A program made the translations under genes and the position numbers. From Streptomyces sp. 846.5 (GTDB taxonomy: Bacteria > Actinomycetota > Actinomycetes > Streptomycetales > Streptomycetaceae): 64,000 nt of DNA. Shown here piece after piece: positions 11,177-19,262 of the stretch. The notes beneath the pieces are model-generated. The model did no database searches, was not told where the DNA came from, and saw nothing but the letters and a program-made list of their open reading frames with translations. The stretch's first letter is position 1. Each line of letters begins with the position of its first letter. The stretch is from positions 1,888,675 to 1,952,674 of the forward strand of contig NZ_SOBN01000002.1 in the NCBI RefSeq assembly GCF_004365705.1, in the 5' to 3' direction.

Positions 11177-12764
11177 AGTCGGCCATCATGGCCATGTCCT
11201 CGTGCTCCAGGTTGTGGCAGTGCAGCATGAAGCGGCCTGCGTAGTCCTCGAAGCGCACCGCGATCTCGACCGCCTCGGCGGGCTGCACATCCACGGTGTC
11301 CTTCCAACCGCCGTCGAAGGGGCCGGGGGCCGCGCCGTTGCGCGACACCACCTGGAAGTGGTTGAGGTGCAGGTGGACCGGGTGGTGGAAGTCGCTGACG
11401 AAGCGCCAGACCTCGGTGGTGCCGAGCCGGGGCGTGGCCAGCGAGCGCCCCGGCCGGTACTCCTGGCCGTTGACGGCCCAGCCGCCGGCCGACTTCTGGA
11501 ACAGGAAAGAACGGGTGGCCGCGGCCCTGGCCGGGTCCAGCACGGCGACCGCGGAGAGCTTGGACGGGATGCGCGAGTCGTCCGAGACACTGCCGCCGCC
11601 CAGGTCGAACCGCATCACCTCGGCGGTGCCGCCGCTGCCGAGCCTGTTGACCAGCCGTACCTTGGTTCCGGCCGGATAGCGGGAGAAGTCGACGACCACG
11701 TCGAAGCGTTCCGCCGGGGCGAGGTCGATGCTGTCGTGCGCGACCGGCACCGCCAGCAGCCCGCCGTCGCTGCCGATCTGCACCAGCCCGCCGCCGCCGG
11801 GCGGTTGCGGGTCCAGCGCGAGCCGGTAGCGGCGGGCGTTGGAAGCGTTGAGGATCCGCAGCCGGTAGCGGGCCCGGTCGGCGTCCAGCACCGGCCAGGG
11901 CGCGCCGTTCACCAGCACCGTGTCGCCGAGCACGCCGTCCAGGTAGGGGGCGGTGACACCGGACGTCGTCTGCGCGGCCTCCAGCGCCGGATAGGCGAAG
12001 GAGCCGTCCGCAGCGAAGGACCGGTCGCTGATCAGCAGCGGCAGGTCCCGTTCGCCGTGCGGGAGCGGCAGCGCGGCCTCCTCGTCATCCGTGACCAGGT
12101 GGAACCCGGCCAGGCCGCGCCACACATTGGGGCCGGTGAAACCCATCCGGTGGTCGTGGTACCAGAGCGTGGCGGCCCGCTGGTCCAGCGGGTAGGTGTA
12201 GGTGCGCTGCGTGCGGCCGTCGCCGCTGTCGACCGCGGCCATGCCCGCCATGCTCGCCATGCCGCCCCACCCCGGCGTTCCGGCCATGCCCGAGGTCGCG
12301 GCGACGCCGGCCGGGTGGACCAGCTGGGTCGGGTAGCCGTCGCTCTCGGCGGGGGTGTGGCCGCCGTGCAGATGCACCACGGTCGGGTGCGGCAGCTGGT
12401 TGCGATGGGTCACCACGGTCCGCCGTCCGGACCGGGAGACCAGCGTGGGGCCGGGATAGCTGCCCTGGTAGGTCCAGGCCAGGGTGTCCAGCCCCGGCAG
12501 GATCCGCAGCAGCGCGGGCCGCTGGGTGATCTCGTAGTAGTCGGCGGTGGCGTCGGTACGGACCGGCACGAGGACCTGTGGCCGCGGCAGCGGCACCTGG
12601 TAGGGGCGCGGCAGCGGAGCCGCGCTGCGCAGCAGCAGCCCGGGCTGACCCTGCGTCAGCAGCCCGCCCAGGTAGGGAGAGCCGACCGCAACCGCACCGG
12701 CGCCCAGGACGGCGGCGCCGCCGATACCGAGGAAGCGGCGGCGACTCAGCGCGGGCCGGCTCAC
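11163..12764 (-). CDS. Tat-exported multicopper oxidase
   Basis: A GTG at 12764 overlaps the stop of the upstream membrane gene (GTGA), which fixes the start and shows translational coupling. The N-terminus SRRRFLGIGG is a twin-arginine signal. Copper ligand motifs are all visible: HLHGGH, WYHDHR, HPVHLHLNHF and the C-terminal HCHNLEHEDMAMM, which holds the type 1 copper Cys and a Met ligand. The 533-residue protein resembles the CueO/CotA/bilirubin oxidase group. A Met-rich stretch (GMAGTPGWGGMASMAGMA) may bind copper, as in CueO. A role in copper tolerance or phenol oxidation is plausible. The MarR gene divergent from the operon probably regulates it. Confidence 0.93.
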
Positions 12765-13225
12765 GCGTCCACCTCGGCGGGCGACGCCTGCTCGGAGGCG
12801 TCGGGGACAGCGCCGTCCGGGACAGCGGCGGACGGGACCCGCAGTGGCAGCCTCCAGACCGACTCGGCGTTCTTCATCACCATGATCACTACCCCGACCC
12901 CGAGCGGGACATGGATGATCAGTTCCCGGCTGAACCCGAGCATCATCTGCACCGCGATGACAACCAGGGTGATCAGCTGGTCGCGGGCCGGCGTCCCCGG
13001 ACCTCCGCCCGGGCGCCACATCAGCAGCGCGGCCACCAGCGACGCCAGCACCACCGTCGCCAGGATCATCGCGGCGATCCGGTGCGCCTGCAGCAGGGGG
13101 TAGTGCCCCTGCAGGAACCCGCCCGCGAGCACCGGCTGCCCGAAGGCCAGCAACCCTGCCAGCAGGACCGCTCCCCTGAGTACCCGGTGCGCCGCCACGC
13201 GCACCCCCGGCCTGCCCTGAGTCAT
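12761..13225 (-). CDS. Four-helix integral membrane protein
   Basis: The ATG at 13225 has a strong GGGGGAGGA ribosome binding site six bases upstream. The 154-residue product shows four hydrophobic segments. Histidines lie near segment edges (HRVLRG, HYPLLQAHRIAA, IIHVPLG), a layout seen in small heme-binding or cytochrome-like membrane proteins, but no heme motif is proven. It is co-transcribed and translationally coupled with the multicopper oxidase, so it may support electron transfer or export for that enzyme. The function is not established. Confidence 0.7.
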   Translation of the reverse strand: MTQGRPGVRVAAHRVLRGAVLLAGLLAFGQPVLAGGFLQGHYPLLQAHRIAAMILATVVLASLVAALLMWRPGGGPGTPARDQLITLVVIAVQMMLGFSRELIIHVPLGVGVVIMVMKNAESVWRLPLRVPSAAVPDGAVPDASEQASPAEVDA

Positions 13226-13254
13226 GCTCGTCCTCCCCCGCACCATATAAAGTC

Positions 13255-13292
13255 CCAACTGGGATAGTCCCTTTTGGGACTATCCCAGTTGG
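13255..13292. promoter_or_regulatory. Perfect 17-bp inverted repeat, likely MarR operator
   Basis: The arms CCAACTGGGATAGTCCC (13255-13271) and its exact complement (13276-13292) are separated by TTTT. They lie between the MarR gene and the multicopper oxidase operon, covering the place expected for both promoters. Within each arm the core TCCCAACTGGGA is itself nearly palindromic, which suits two dimers. A stem-loop acting in RNA is possible but less likely at this position. Confidence 0.75.
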
Positions 13293-13310
13293 AGCATATA
13301 CTCATGCCCC

Positions 13311-13790
13311 ATGGACGCCAACCCCCGCCCCGAAGCCGAGGACCAGCTCACCGAGGCCGCCTCCGTGGGCCTGCTGCTGCGCCGCGCGCACCGCAGGGCC
13401 GCCAGGGAGTTCGGCCGGCAGCTCCAGCCCCTGGGCATCGACAACCGCCATGCGGGCGTCCTGCTGCAGCTGGCCCGGGTCGGGCCGGTGACCCAGCGCG
13501 ACCTGATCCTCCTGCTGGGCAGCGACAAGTCCTCGATGGTGCGCACCATCGACGAGTTGGAGGCGCGCGGACTGGCAGTACGCCGACCGCACCCCACCGA
13601 CCGCCGCGCCCACGCGATCCAGGCCACCGAGGCCGGGCTCGCCGCCCTGGCCGAGGTCCGCAGCCGCGCAGACGCGGCGGGCAACACCCTGCTGGCCTGC
13701 CTGCAGCCGGCCGAGCGCAGTCAGCTGATGCGGCTGCTCAGACGTTTCGCGGACGCCGAGGAACGCAGCCCCGACGACCTGCTGCCGTGA
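13311..13790 (+). CDS. MarR-family regulator
   Basis: The 159-residue protein has the MarR winged helix at about residues 45-115: VTQRDLILLLGSDKSSMVRTIDELEARGLAVRR followed by the wing HPTDRRAHAIQ. It is divergent from the membrane protein/multicopper oxidase operon, and a perfect inverted repeat fills the gap. It probably represses itself and that operon. No ribosome binding site is seen before the ATG, so the mRNA may be leaderless. The inducer (a phenolic compound or metal stress) is not known. Confidence 0.9.
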   Translation: MDANPRPEAEDQLTEAASVGLLLRRAHRRAAREFGRQLQPLGIDNRHAGVLLQLARVGPVTQRDLILLLGSDKSSMVRTIDELEARGLAVRRPHPTDRRAHAIQATEAGLAALAEVRSRADAAGNTLLACLQPAERSQLMRLLRRFADAEERSPDDLLP

Positions 13791-13806
13791 CGAAGCACTG
13801 AAACGC

Positions 13807-13870
13807 CGTCAGGCGGTCACCGGACCACCAGCCCTCCTCGGCCCGGTAGTTGCTCGGTGACCGCCTGACG
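13807..13870. terminator. Bidirectional hairpin between marR and ohr
   Basis: CGTCAGGCGGTCACCG at 13807-13822 pairs perfectly with 13855-13870 across a 32-base loop. It lies between two convergent genes and can serve transcripts from both sides. No clear T-run follows, which is normal for streptomycete terminators. Confidence 0.65.
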
Positions 13871-13900
13871 ATGCGGTGCGATGCAGTTGTCCGACGTGGA

Positions 13901-14314
13901 CTACTCGACTATCAGCTCGACCGGGATGTTGCCGCGGGTCGCGTTGGAGTACGGGCAGACCTGGTGGGCCTGCTCGACCAGGCTCTTGCCGGTCTCGCCC
14001 TGGAGCGCCTCGGGCAGCTCGACCCGCAGGACCACGGCGAGGCCGAAACCGCCCTGGCCGTTGCTGCCAATGCTGACCTCGGCGGTCACCGAGGCCTCGC
14101 TGGTGTCGACCTTGGCCTGACGGCCGATCAGGCCGAGGGCGCTGGCGAAACAGGCGGCGTAGCCGGCCGCGAAGAGCTGCTCGGGGTTGGTGCCCTTGCC
14201 GTCGCCACCCAGCGCGGGCGGCATGGCCAGGGTGAGGTCGAGCTGCCCGTCGGAACTCACGGCGCGGCCCTCGCGTCCGTTGGCGGTGGCTGCGGCGGTG
14301 TAGATGGCGTCCAT
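13901..14314 (-). CDS. ohr: Organic hydroperoxide resistance protein Ohr
   Basis: Ohr is a thiol peroxidase that reduces organic and fatty-acid hydroperoxides. The 137-residue protein shows both reactive cysteines in their normal settings: Cys55 in GYAACFASAL and Cys120 in VCPYSNATRGN. The ATG at 14314 is preceded by GAGGAG at six bases. It is divergent from the OhrR-like regulator gene, with an OhrR-type operator between them, so induction by organic peroxides is expected. Confidence 0.95.
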   Translation of the reverse strand: MDAIYTAAATANGREGRAVSSDGQLDLTLAMPPALGGDGKGTNPEQLFAAGYAACFASALGLIGRQAKVDTSEASVTAEVSIGSNGQGGFGLAVVLRVELPEALQGETGKSLVEQAHQVCPYSNATRGNIPVELIVE

Positions 14315-14367
14315 CAATGTCTCCTCATGGCTTGCTCTCCGGCGTTCCCTGCTCCATAAGCATCACA

Positions 14368-14382
14368 CACAATTCAATTGTG
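14368..14382. promoter_or_regulatory. OhrR operator
   Basis: CACAATTCAATTGTG is a perfect palindrome around a central C in the ohr-ohrR gap. It matches the ACAATT-AATTGT type of box known for OhrR of Bacillus and other bacteria. It stands 54 bases from the ohr start and 26 bases from the regulator start, suitable for control of both. Confidence 0.85.
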
Positions 14383-14407
14383 CACAACTAAGTAGTACCC
14401 TTGAGAC

Positions 14408-14917
14408 ATGCCGACGCAGCCCACCGCAACCGCTGACGACCTGCTCCGCCTGGAGCACCACGTCTGCTTCGCCCTGCAGACCGCCTCCCGAGCCTTCGGC
14501 GACCTCTACCGCGACGCCCTACGGGAGCACGGGATCACCTACCCCCAGTACCTGGTCCTACTGGCCCTGACCGAGCACGGAGAACTCCCGGTCAAACGCA
14601 TCGGCGAACTGCTGCGCCTGGACTCCGGCACCCTGTCGCCGCTGCTGAAGCGGCTGGAGGCGGCCGGCCTGGTCCAGCGCACCCGCAGTACGCAGGACGA
14701 GCGCTCCGTCGACGTCAAGCTCACCGGCAAGGGGGCCACCCTGTCGACGGACGCCCAACGGGCCCTACGTGTCTGCGCCGCCAGCTTGGGCCTGGACCCG
14801 GCCGAACTCAAGGTCCTGCAGGGAATGCTGCAGGACCTCACCGACCGCCTGGACGCCGCCGTCGGCGCTGCGACCGGCGGCGCCGTCGGCCCCGGGGCCC
14901 CGGCCGCCGGCAATTGA
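14408..14917 (+). CDS. ohrR: Organic peroxide sensor OhrR (MarR family), two-cysteine type
   Basis: The N-terminal pattern LLRLEHHVCFALQTASRAF with Cys20 is the OhrR peroxide-sensing cysteine region, and ITYPQYLVLLAL is also typical. The winged helix lies at about residues 55-110. A second cysteine, Cys123, stands where the resolving cysteine of two-Cys OhrR proteins is found, so oxidation to an intersubunit disulfide is likely. It represses ohr through the palindrome in the gap. The 169-residue length fits, with an Ala/Gly-rich tail. Confidence 0.92.
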   Translation: MPTQPTATADDLLRLEHHVCFALQTASRAFGDLYRDALREHGITYPQYLVLLALTEHGELPVKRIGELLRLDSGTLSPLLKRLEAAGLVQRTRSTQDERSVDVKLTGKGATLSTDAQRALRVCAASLGLDPAELKVLQGMLQDLTDRLDAAVGAATGGAVGPGAPAAGN

Positions 14918-14995
14918 TCAAACCGGGCCTCCGTCCCGTGCCAGACTGGGCACGCACCCGAACCGGCTGTGCCTGATCCACGATAGGAGGCCCCC

Positions 14996-15262
14996 ATGGC
15001 TGAAGACGCAGTGGCCGACAAGACCCCCGGCGACGCGACAGCGCCGGAGGCTGAGAACGATGCCGCGTCCGAGCAGCAGACTGCGACCGGCTCGAACGAC
15101 GCGGCAGAGGATGTGAAGCGCAAGTTCCGCGAGGCGCTGGCCCGCAAGAGCGGCCAGCACGCCGACTCCGCCGCGGCCGGCGGCAGCTCCGAGACGTCCA
15201 AGATCCACGGAGCCCACGGCAAGTCCGGCGGACAGCGTGACTTCCGCCGCAAGAGCGGCTGA
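14996..15262 (+). CDS. DUF5302-type small charged protein
   Basis: The 88-residue product has a disordered, Ala/Glu-rich N-terminus and the pattern [16 protein letters not shown] followed by [25 protein letters not shown] residues at the end. I recognise this as the DUF5302 family of actinobacteria. The function is unknown. An AGGAGG ribosome binding site precedes the ATG. A strong hairpin terminator follows at 15283-15311. Confidence 0.75.
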   Translation: MAEDAVADKTPGDATAPEAENDAASEQQTATGSNDAAEDVKRKFREALARKSGQHADSAAAGGSSETSKIHGAHGKSGGQRDFRRKSG

Positions 15263-15282
15263 GGCCACGCGCGTAACGCTGA

Positions 15283-15311
15283 GGGGCGGCGACCATCGCG
15301 GTCGCCGCCCC
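15283..15311 (+). terminator. GC-rich hairpin after DUF5302 gene
   Basis: GGGGCGGCGACC pairs perfectly with GGTCGCCGCCCC across a five-base loop and is followed by TT. It starts 21 bases after the stop codon and is a likely intrinsic terminator. Confidence 0.75.
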
Positions 15312-15389
15312 TTCGCGAGACCGCTGCGAGGGCGTCACGGATCGGTACGGATGCCTTGTCAGACGGGCCGCACGAGGCAGGATGTCCCT

Positions 15390-16967
15390 ATGACCTCGAT
15401 GCGCAAGGGCTCGAACTGCCCCGTACCGACGACCGCCCTGCACGCGGTGGTGAGCTGGCGCACCGATGCGCCCGCACCGGACGTCGACGTGTCCGCGCTG
15501 CTGCTGGACAGCTCCGGCAAGGTCCGTTCGGACGCCGACTTCGTCTTCTACAACCAGCCCCAGCACGCCTCCGGCGCGGTCCGGCACGAGGGCAAGCGGC
15601 CGCAGCCGGGCGAGATGATGGACGCCGTGCTGCTGGACCTGGCGGCGGTCGAGCCCGCGGTCGACCGCATCGTGGTGGGCGCCTCGGCCGACGGCGGCAC
15701 CTTCGGCCAGGTGCCGGGGCTGCGACTGCGGGTGATGACCCAGGACGGCGCGAGCGTCGCCGAGTTCGACATCGAGGGTGCGAGCAGCGAGACGGCGTTC
15801 CTGTTCGGCGAGTTCTACCGGCGGGCCGGGGAGTGGAAGTTCCGCGCGGTGGGCCAGGGCTACGCCTCCGGCCTCGAAGGGCTGGCCACCGACTTCGGCA
15901 TCTCCGTCGAGGGCGACGCGCAGCCGGCCGCAGCGCCAGCCCCGCAGCCTTACCAGCCGCCGGCGCCACAGCCTTACCAGTCCCCCGCCCCACAGCCCTA
16001 CCACCCCCCGGCCCCACAGCCGCCGGTCGGCTTCGGCCCGCCCCCGCCCCAGTACCAGCAACCCCAGTACCAACAGCCCGTGCCCACGGCGTCCGCACCG
16101 GGCGGCACTCCGATCAGCCTCAAGAAGCAGAAACTCATCAACCTGGAGAAGCAGCTCGCCGACCGCGGCGACCGCAACCTGCTCGACCTCACCAAGCGCG
16201 CAGCGGTCACCCTGGAGAAGCGCGGCCTGTCCGAGCACACCGCCCGGGTCGCCCTCTGCCTGGACATCTCCGGCTCGATGGGCGGCCTCTACCGCTCCGG
16301 CAAGGTGCAGTCACTGGTCGAACGGGTGCTGGCGCTGGGGCTGCGCTTCGACGACAACGCCGAGGTCGACGTGTTCCTGTTCGGGGCCCGCGGCCATGAG
16401 GCGGGCAGCGTCGGCATGGACAGCTACCAGGGCTGGACGGACCGGATGCTCCAGCAGTGGCGGCTGGAGGGCGGCACCGACTACGCCGCCGCCATGGGGC
16501 TGATCCGCCAGCAGTACTTCGGCTCGGCCGACCTGCGCCACAAGCCGATCTCGGACCGCCAGCCGGTCTATGTGATGTTCGTGACGGACGGTCACACCAC
16601 CAGCGAGGCCGCCACCAAGGCCCATGTCCTCTCCTCCAGCTACGAGCCGCTGTTCTGGCAGTTCATGGGGATCGGGCGCTCCTCCAAGTCGGTCGACGCA
16701 CCGCAGGTCGCCCAGGCGGCGCCGCCTCCCGGCAAGCAGTCGCGCTTCGCCCGCCGGTTCTCGGCGATGGCCGCCAACTGGGGCGACGGCACCTTCCGCT
16801 TCCTGGAGGAGCTGGACGACCTGCCCCACCGCTATGTCGACAACGCCGACTTCTTCTGCGTCCAGGACCCGGCGAACCTCACCGACGAGCAGCTGTACGA
16901 CCTGATGACGGCCGGGTACGCGGACTGGCTGCAGCGGGCGAGGGCGAAGGGCCTGCTCATCGGCTGA
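15390..16967 (+). CDS. TerD-domain/von Willebrand A fusion protein
   Basis: The 525-residue protein begins with a TerD-like domain (about residues 1-180; MRKGSNCPVP, DADFVFYNQP, GEMMDAVLLDL). A Pro/Gln/Tyr-rich linker with repeated PAPQPY units follows (about 185-240), then a vWA domain (about 270-500). The vWA metal site is intact: DISGSM, a Thr in EGGTDYAAAM, and an Asp in MFVTDG. TerD domains bind calcium and belong to tellurite-resistance/stress systems, where vWA proteins are partners. Here both parts are on one chain. The start at 15390 is the first ATG that matches the TerD domain. No other ter gene is adjacent, so tellurite resistance itself is not supported. Confidence 0.85.
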   Translation: MTSMRKGSNCPVPTTALHAVVSWRTDAPAPDVDVSALLLDSSGKVRSDADFVFYNQPQHASGAVRHEGKRPQPGEMMDAVLLDLAAVEPAVDRIVVGASADGGTFGQVPGLRLRVMTQDGASVAEFDIEGASSETAFLFGEFYRRAGEWKFRAVGQGYASGLEGLATDFGISVEGDAQPAAAPAPQPYQPPAPQPYQSPAPQPYHPPAPQPPVGFGPPPPQYQQPQYQQPVPTASAPGGTPISLKKQKLINLEKQLADRGDRNLLDLTKRAAVTLEKRGLSEHTARVALCLDISGSMGGLYRSGKVQSLVERVLALGLRFDDNAEVDVFLFGARGHEAGSVGMDSYQGWTDRMLQQWRLEGGTDYAAAMGLIRQQYFGSADLRHKPISDRQPVYVMFVTDGHTTSEAATKAHVLSSSYEPLFWQFMGIGRSSKSVDAPQVAQAAPPPGKQSRFARRFSAMAANWGDGTFRFLEELDDLPHRYVDNADFFCVQDPANLTDEQLYDLMTAGYADWLQRARAKGLLIG

Positions 16968-17011
16968 CCCGTCGTCGACGCGAGCCGGGGGCTGGGGCCG
17001 AGGGCCGGGCT

Positions 17012-18367
17012 TCAGACCCCCCGGACGTCGCCGTCCCTCCCCCGCAGCACCGCGGCGATGGACTCGGCCAGCCGCGGCATCTCATCCTCCGTCAGCGGCG
17101 AGACCGTCAGCCGGACGCCGGGCGGCGAGCCCAGCCGGAACCGCGCACCGGGCGCCACCGCCCACCCGCGCTGCATCAGCCCGGCGACGGCGGCGGTCTC
17201 GTCGGGCACCGGGATCCAGACGTTCAGACCGCTGCGGCCGTGCGCCCGTACCCCGCGTTCCGCCAGCGCCCGGAGCAGCGCGTCCCGACGGAGCCGGTAG
17301 GAGGCCGCCGCGGGGGCGGTGTCCTCCGCCTGCCACAGCGCGGCGACGGTGCGCTGCAGCAGATGGCTGACCCAGCCCGCGCCGAGCCGCTGGCGGCCGC
17401 GTACCCGGTCCATGGTCTCCGGGTCGCCGGTGAGGACGGCCACCCGCAGGTCGGGCCCCAGCGACTTGGCCGCCGAACGCAATACCGCCCAGGTCGCGGT
17501 GACGGGTGTGCCGTCCGGGCCGACACAGAGGGGGTGGAAGGGCAGGTCGACGATGCCGTGGCCGTGGTCGTCCTCGACCAGCAGCACCCCCGGGTGGTCC
17601 GCCAGCAGCCCGCGCAGCACCACGGCGCGTTCGGCGCTGACCGCGGCCCCGGTGGGGTTCTGGGCGCGGTCGGTGACCACCAGCGCGCGGACGCCCTCGT
17701 CCAGCGCCCTGGCGACGTCGGCGGCGACCGGTCCCTCGTCGTCGACGGCGACCGGTACGGCCTTGAGGCCGAGAGCGGGCAGCAGGTCGAGCAGGCTGCC
17801 CCAGCCCGGGTCCTCGATCGCGACCGCGTCGCCGGGGCGCAGCCGGGCCAGGAAGATCCGTTCGATGGCGTCCAGCGATCCCGAGGCGACGCCGACCGGG
17901 GCGGCCGGAATGCCGTCTGCGGCGAAGGACGCCTCGGCGAGGGCGCGCAGCCGGGGGTCGATCGCCGGTCCCCCGTACAGCACCGGATCGGTCGCGTGGG
18001 CCAGCGCGGCCTCGCGCACCGCGGCCTCCAGGCCAGGGAGCAGCGCGGTGTCGGGGTTGCCGTCGGCGAGGTTGCGGGTGCCCGCGGGCACCGCCAGCCG
18101 GGAGGCGTCGCGGGGGGTGAGCGAGGGCCGGGAGCGGATCCGGCTGCCGCGCCGTCCGGCGGTCTCGATCACGCCCCGGTCCCGCAGCAGCCGGTAGGCG
18201 GCGGCCACGGTGTTGGGGTTGACGCCCAGGTCGGCGGCGAGGTCGCGGAGCGGGGGCAGGGCCGTCCCCGGTTCCAGCGCGCCGGAGCCGACGGCGTGCT
18301 CGATGTCGGCCGCGATCTCAGTGGCCCGGCGTCCCGTGATCCGATAATCTCCTAGCACAAAGAACAT
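17012..18367 (-). CDS. MocR-type regulator (GntR helix-turn-helix plus aminotransferase-like domain)
   Basis: The first 80 residues form a GntR winged helix (LPPLRDLAADLGVNPNTVAAAYRLLRDRGVI). The remainder is a fold-type I aminotransferase domain. The expected PLP lysine is in LRSAAKSLGPDLR, and GNPDTALLPG, VEDDHGHGIVDL are also typical. MocR proteins sense PLP or related ligands and usually control a divergent neighbour. Here that neighbour is a PaiB/FMN-binding-like gene. An 18-base palindrome covers the start codon of this gene, which suggests tight self-repression. No ribosome binding site is seen, so the message may be leaderless. Confidence 0.9.
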   Translation of the reverse strand: MFFVLGDYRITGRRATEIAADIEHAVGSGALEPGTALPPLRDLAADLGVNPNTVAAAYRLLRDRGVIETAGRRGSRIRSRPSLTPRDASRLAVPAGTRNLADGNPDTALLPGLEAAVREAALAHATDPVLYGGPAIDPRLRALAEASFAADGIPAAPVGVASGSLDAIERIFLARLRPGDAVAIEDPGWGSLLDLLPALGLKAVPVAVDDEGPVAADVARALDEGVRALVVTDRAQNPTGAAVSAERAVVLRGLLADHPGVLLVEDDHGHGIVDLPFHPLCVGPDGTPVTATWAVLRSAAKSLGPDLRVAVLTGDPETMDRVRGRQRLGAGWVSHLLQRTVAALWQAEDTAPAAASYRLRRDALLRALAERGVRAHGRSGLNVWIPVPDETAAVAGLMQRGWAVAPGARFRLGSPPGVRLTVSPLTEDEMPRLAESIAAVLRGRDGDVRGV

Positions 18368-18384
18368 TATGCACTAGTGCATAA
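18367..18384. promoter_or_regulatory. 18-bp perfect palindrome over the MocR start
   Basis: TTATGCACTAGTGCATAA is a perfect palindrome. Its left end is within the ATG of the MocR gene, and its right end is 43 bases before the divergent FMN-binding gene. The position and symmetry fit a GntR-type operator used for self-control and control of the neighbour. Confidence 0.75.
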
Positions 18385-18427
18385 CTTCTGTCGACCGCAA
18401 TCGACCGCGACGCGAGGTGTCTCGACC

Positions 18428-19090
18428 ATGCTGATCAACCCCTGGGACCGCGGCAGCGACGACGAGTGGCGCGCCTGGCTGTCCGCCCGCGACTTCGGCG
18501 TCCTCGCCGCCAACGGCCCGGACGGCGCCGCACCCGTCCTGGTGCCCACGCAATTTGTTTACCAGGGCGGCGACGAGGTCCTGCTGCACCTGGCCCGGCC
18601 CAACCCGGTCTGGGCCGCCATCGAGGCCAACCCCCGACTCACCCTGGCCGTCACCGACGACTACGCCTTCGTCCCCGGCCCGTGGCGCGCCCCCGCCGAC
18701 ACCCCGCCCGAGGACGGCGTCCCCACCACCTACTACGCCTCCGTCCACCTGGTCTGCACCGCCGAACCGGTCGACGACCCGGCCGCCAAGGCCGCCCTGC
18801 TGGACCGTCAGACCGCCCACTTCCAGCCGGACGTGCCGCACCGCCCGATCGTCCCCGGCGAGGCGCCGTTCGGACGGATGCTGTCCGCGATCCGGGGGCT
18901 GCGGCTGCACATCGAGGAGGTGCGGCCCAAGTTCAAGTACGACGACAAGAAGACCACCGACTTCCAGGCCGCCGTCGCCGAGGAACTGCTACTGCGCGAC
19001 CGCCCCAGCGACCCGGGCGCCCGCACCCAGCTGCTGCGCCGCCGCGAGGCCCGGCTCACCGCCCCGGAGACCTGCCCGGTCGAACACTGA
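18428..19090 (+). CDS. PaiB-like FMN-binding protein
   Basis: The 220-residue protein resembles the PaiB/FMN-binding negative-regulator family, with a split-barrel fold: FGVLAANGPDGAAPVLVPTQFVY, LLHLARPNPVW, and a late conserved region GRMLSAIRGLRLHIEEVRPKFKY. Members bind FMN; some are described as regulators, others as pyridoxamine-phosphate-oxidase relatives. The MocR neighbour is a PLP-domain regulator, so a link with B6 or flavin metabolism is possible but unproven. The ATG at 18428 fits the family start. Confidence 0.8.
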   Translation: MLINPWDRGSDDEWRAWLSARDFGVLAANGPDGAAPVLVPTQFVYQGGDEVLLHLARPNPVWAAIEANPRLTLAVTDDYAFVPGPWRAPADTPPEDGVPTTYYASVHLVCTAEPVDDPAAKAALLDRQTAHFQPDVPHRPIVPGEAPFGRMLSAIRGLRLHIEEVRPKFKYDDKKTTDFQAAVAEELLLRDRPSDPGARTQLLRRREARLTAPETCPVEH

Positions 19091-19262
19091 TCCACCGGCT
19101 CGCCGATCCCGTGGGCCGTCCGGGGCAGGCATCCACCCGGACGGCCCAGGAATCGGCCTGGCATCCGCCCCGCTCCAGCCCCCGTTCCTAGGCTGGACGG
19201 ACGGACCATCAGTTCGGGGACGCGGCCTCCGCTGCGGCCCGCCGCACTCCCGGGAGCCTCCA

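Noticed and set aside
15266..15278. ACGCGCGTAACGC as a further copy of the CGCGCGTAGA motif
   Set aside because: The right half differs (TAAC instead of TAGA), it is single, and it lies just after a stop codon before a terminator.
15390..16967. Tellurite-resistance operon
   Set aside because: Only one TerD-vWA fusion is present and no terC, terB or terZ gene is adjacent, so tellurite resistance is not supported.
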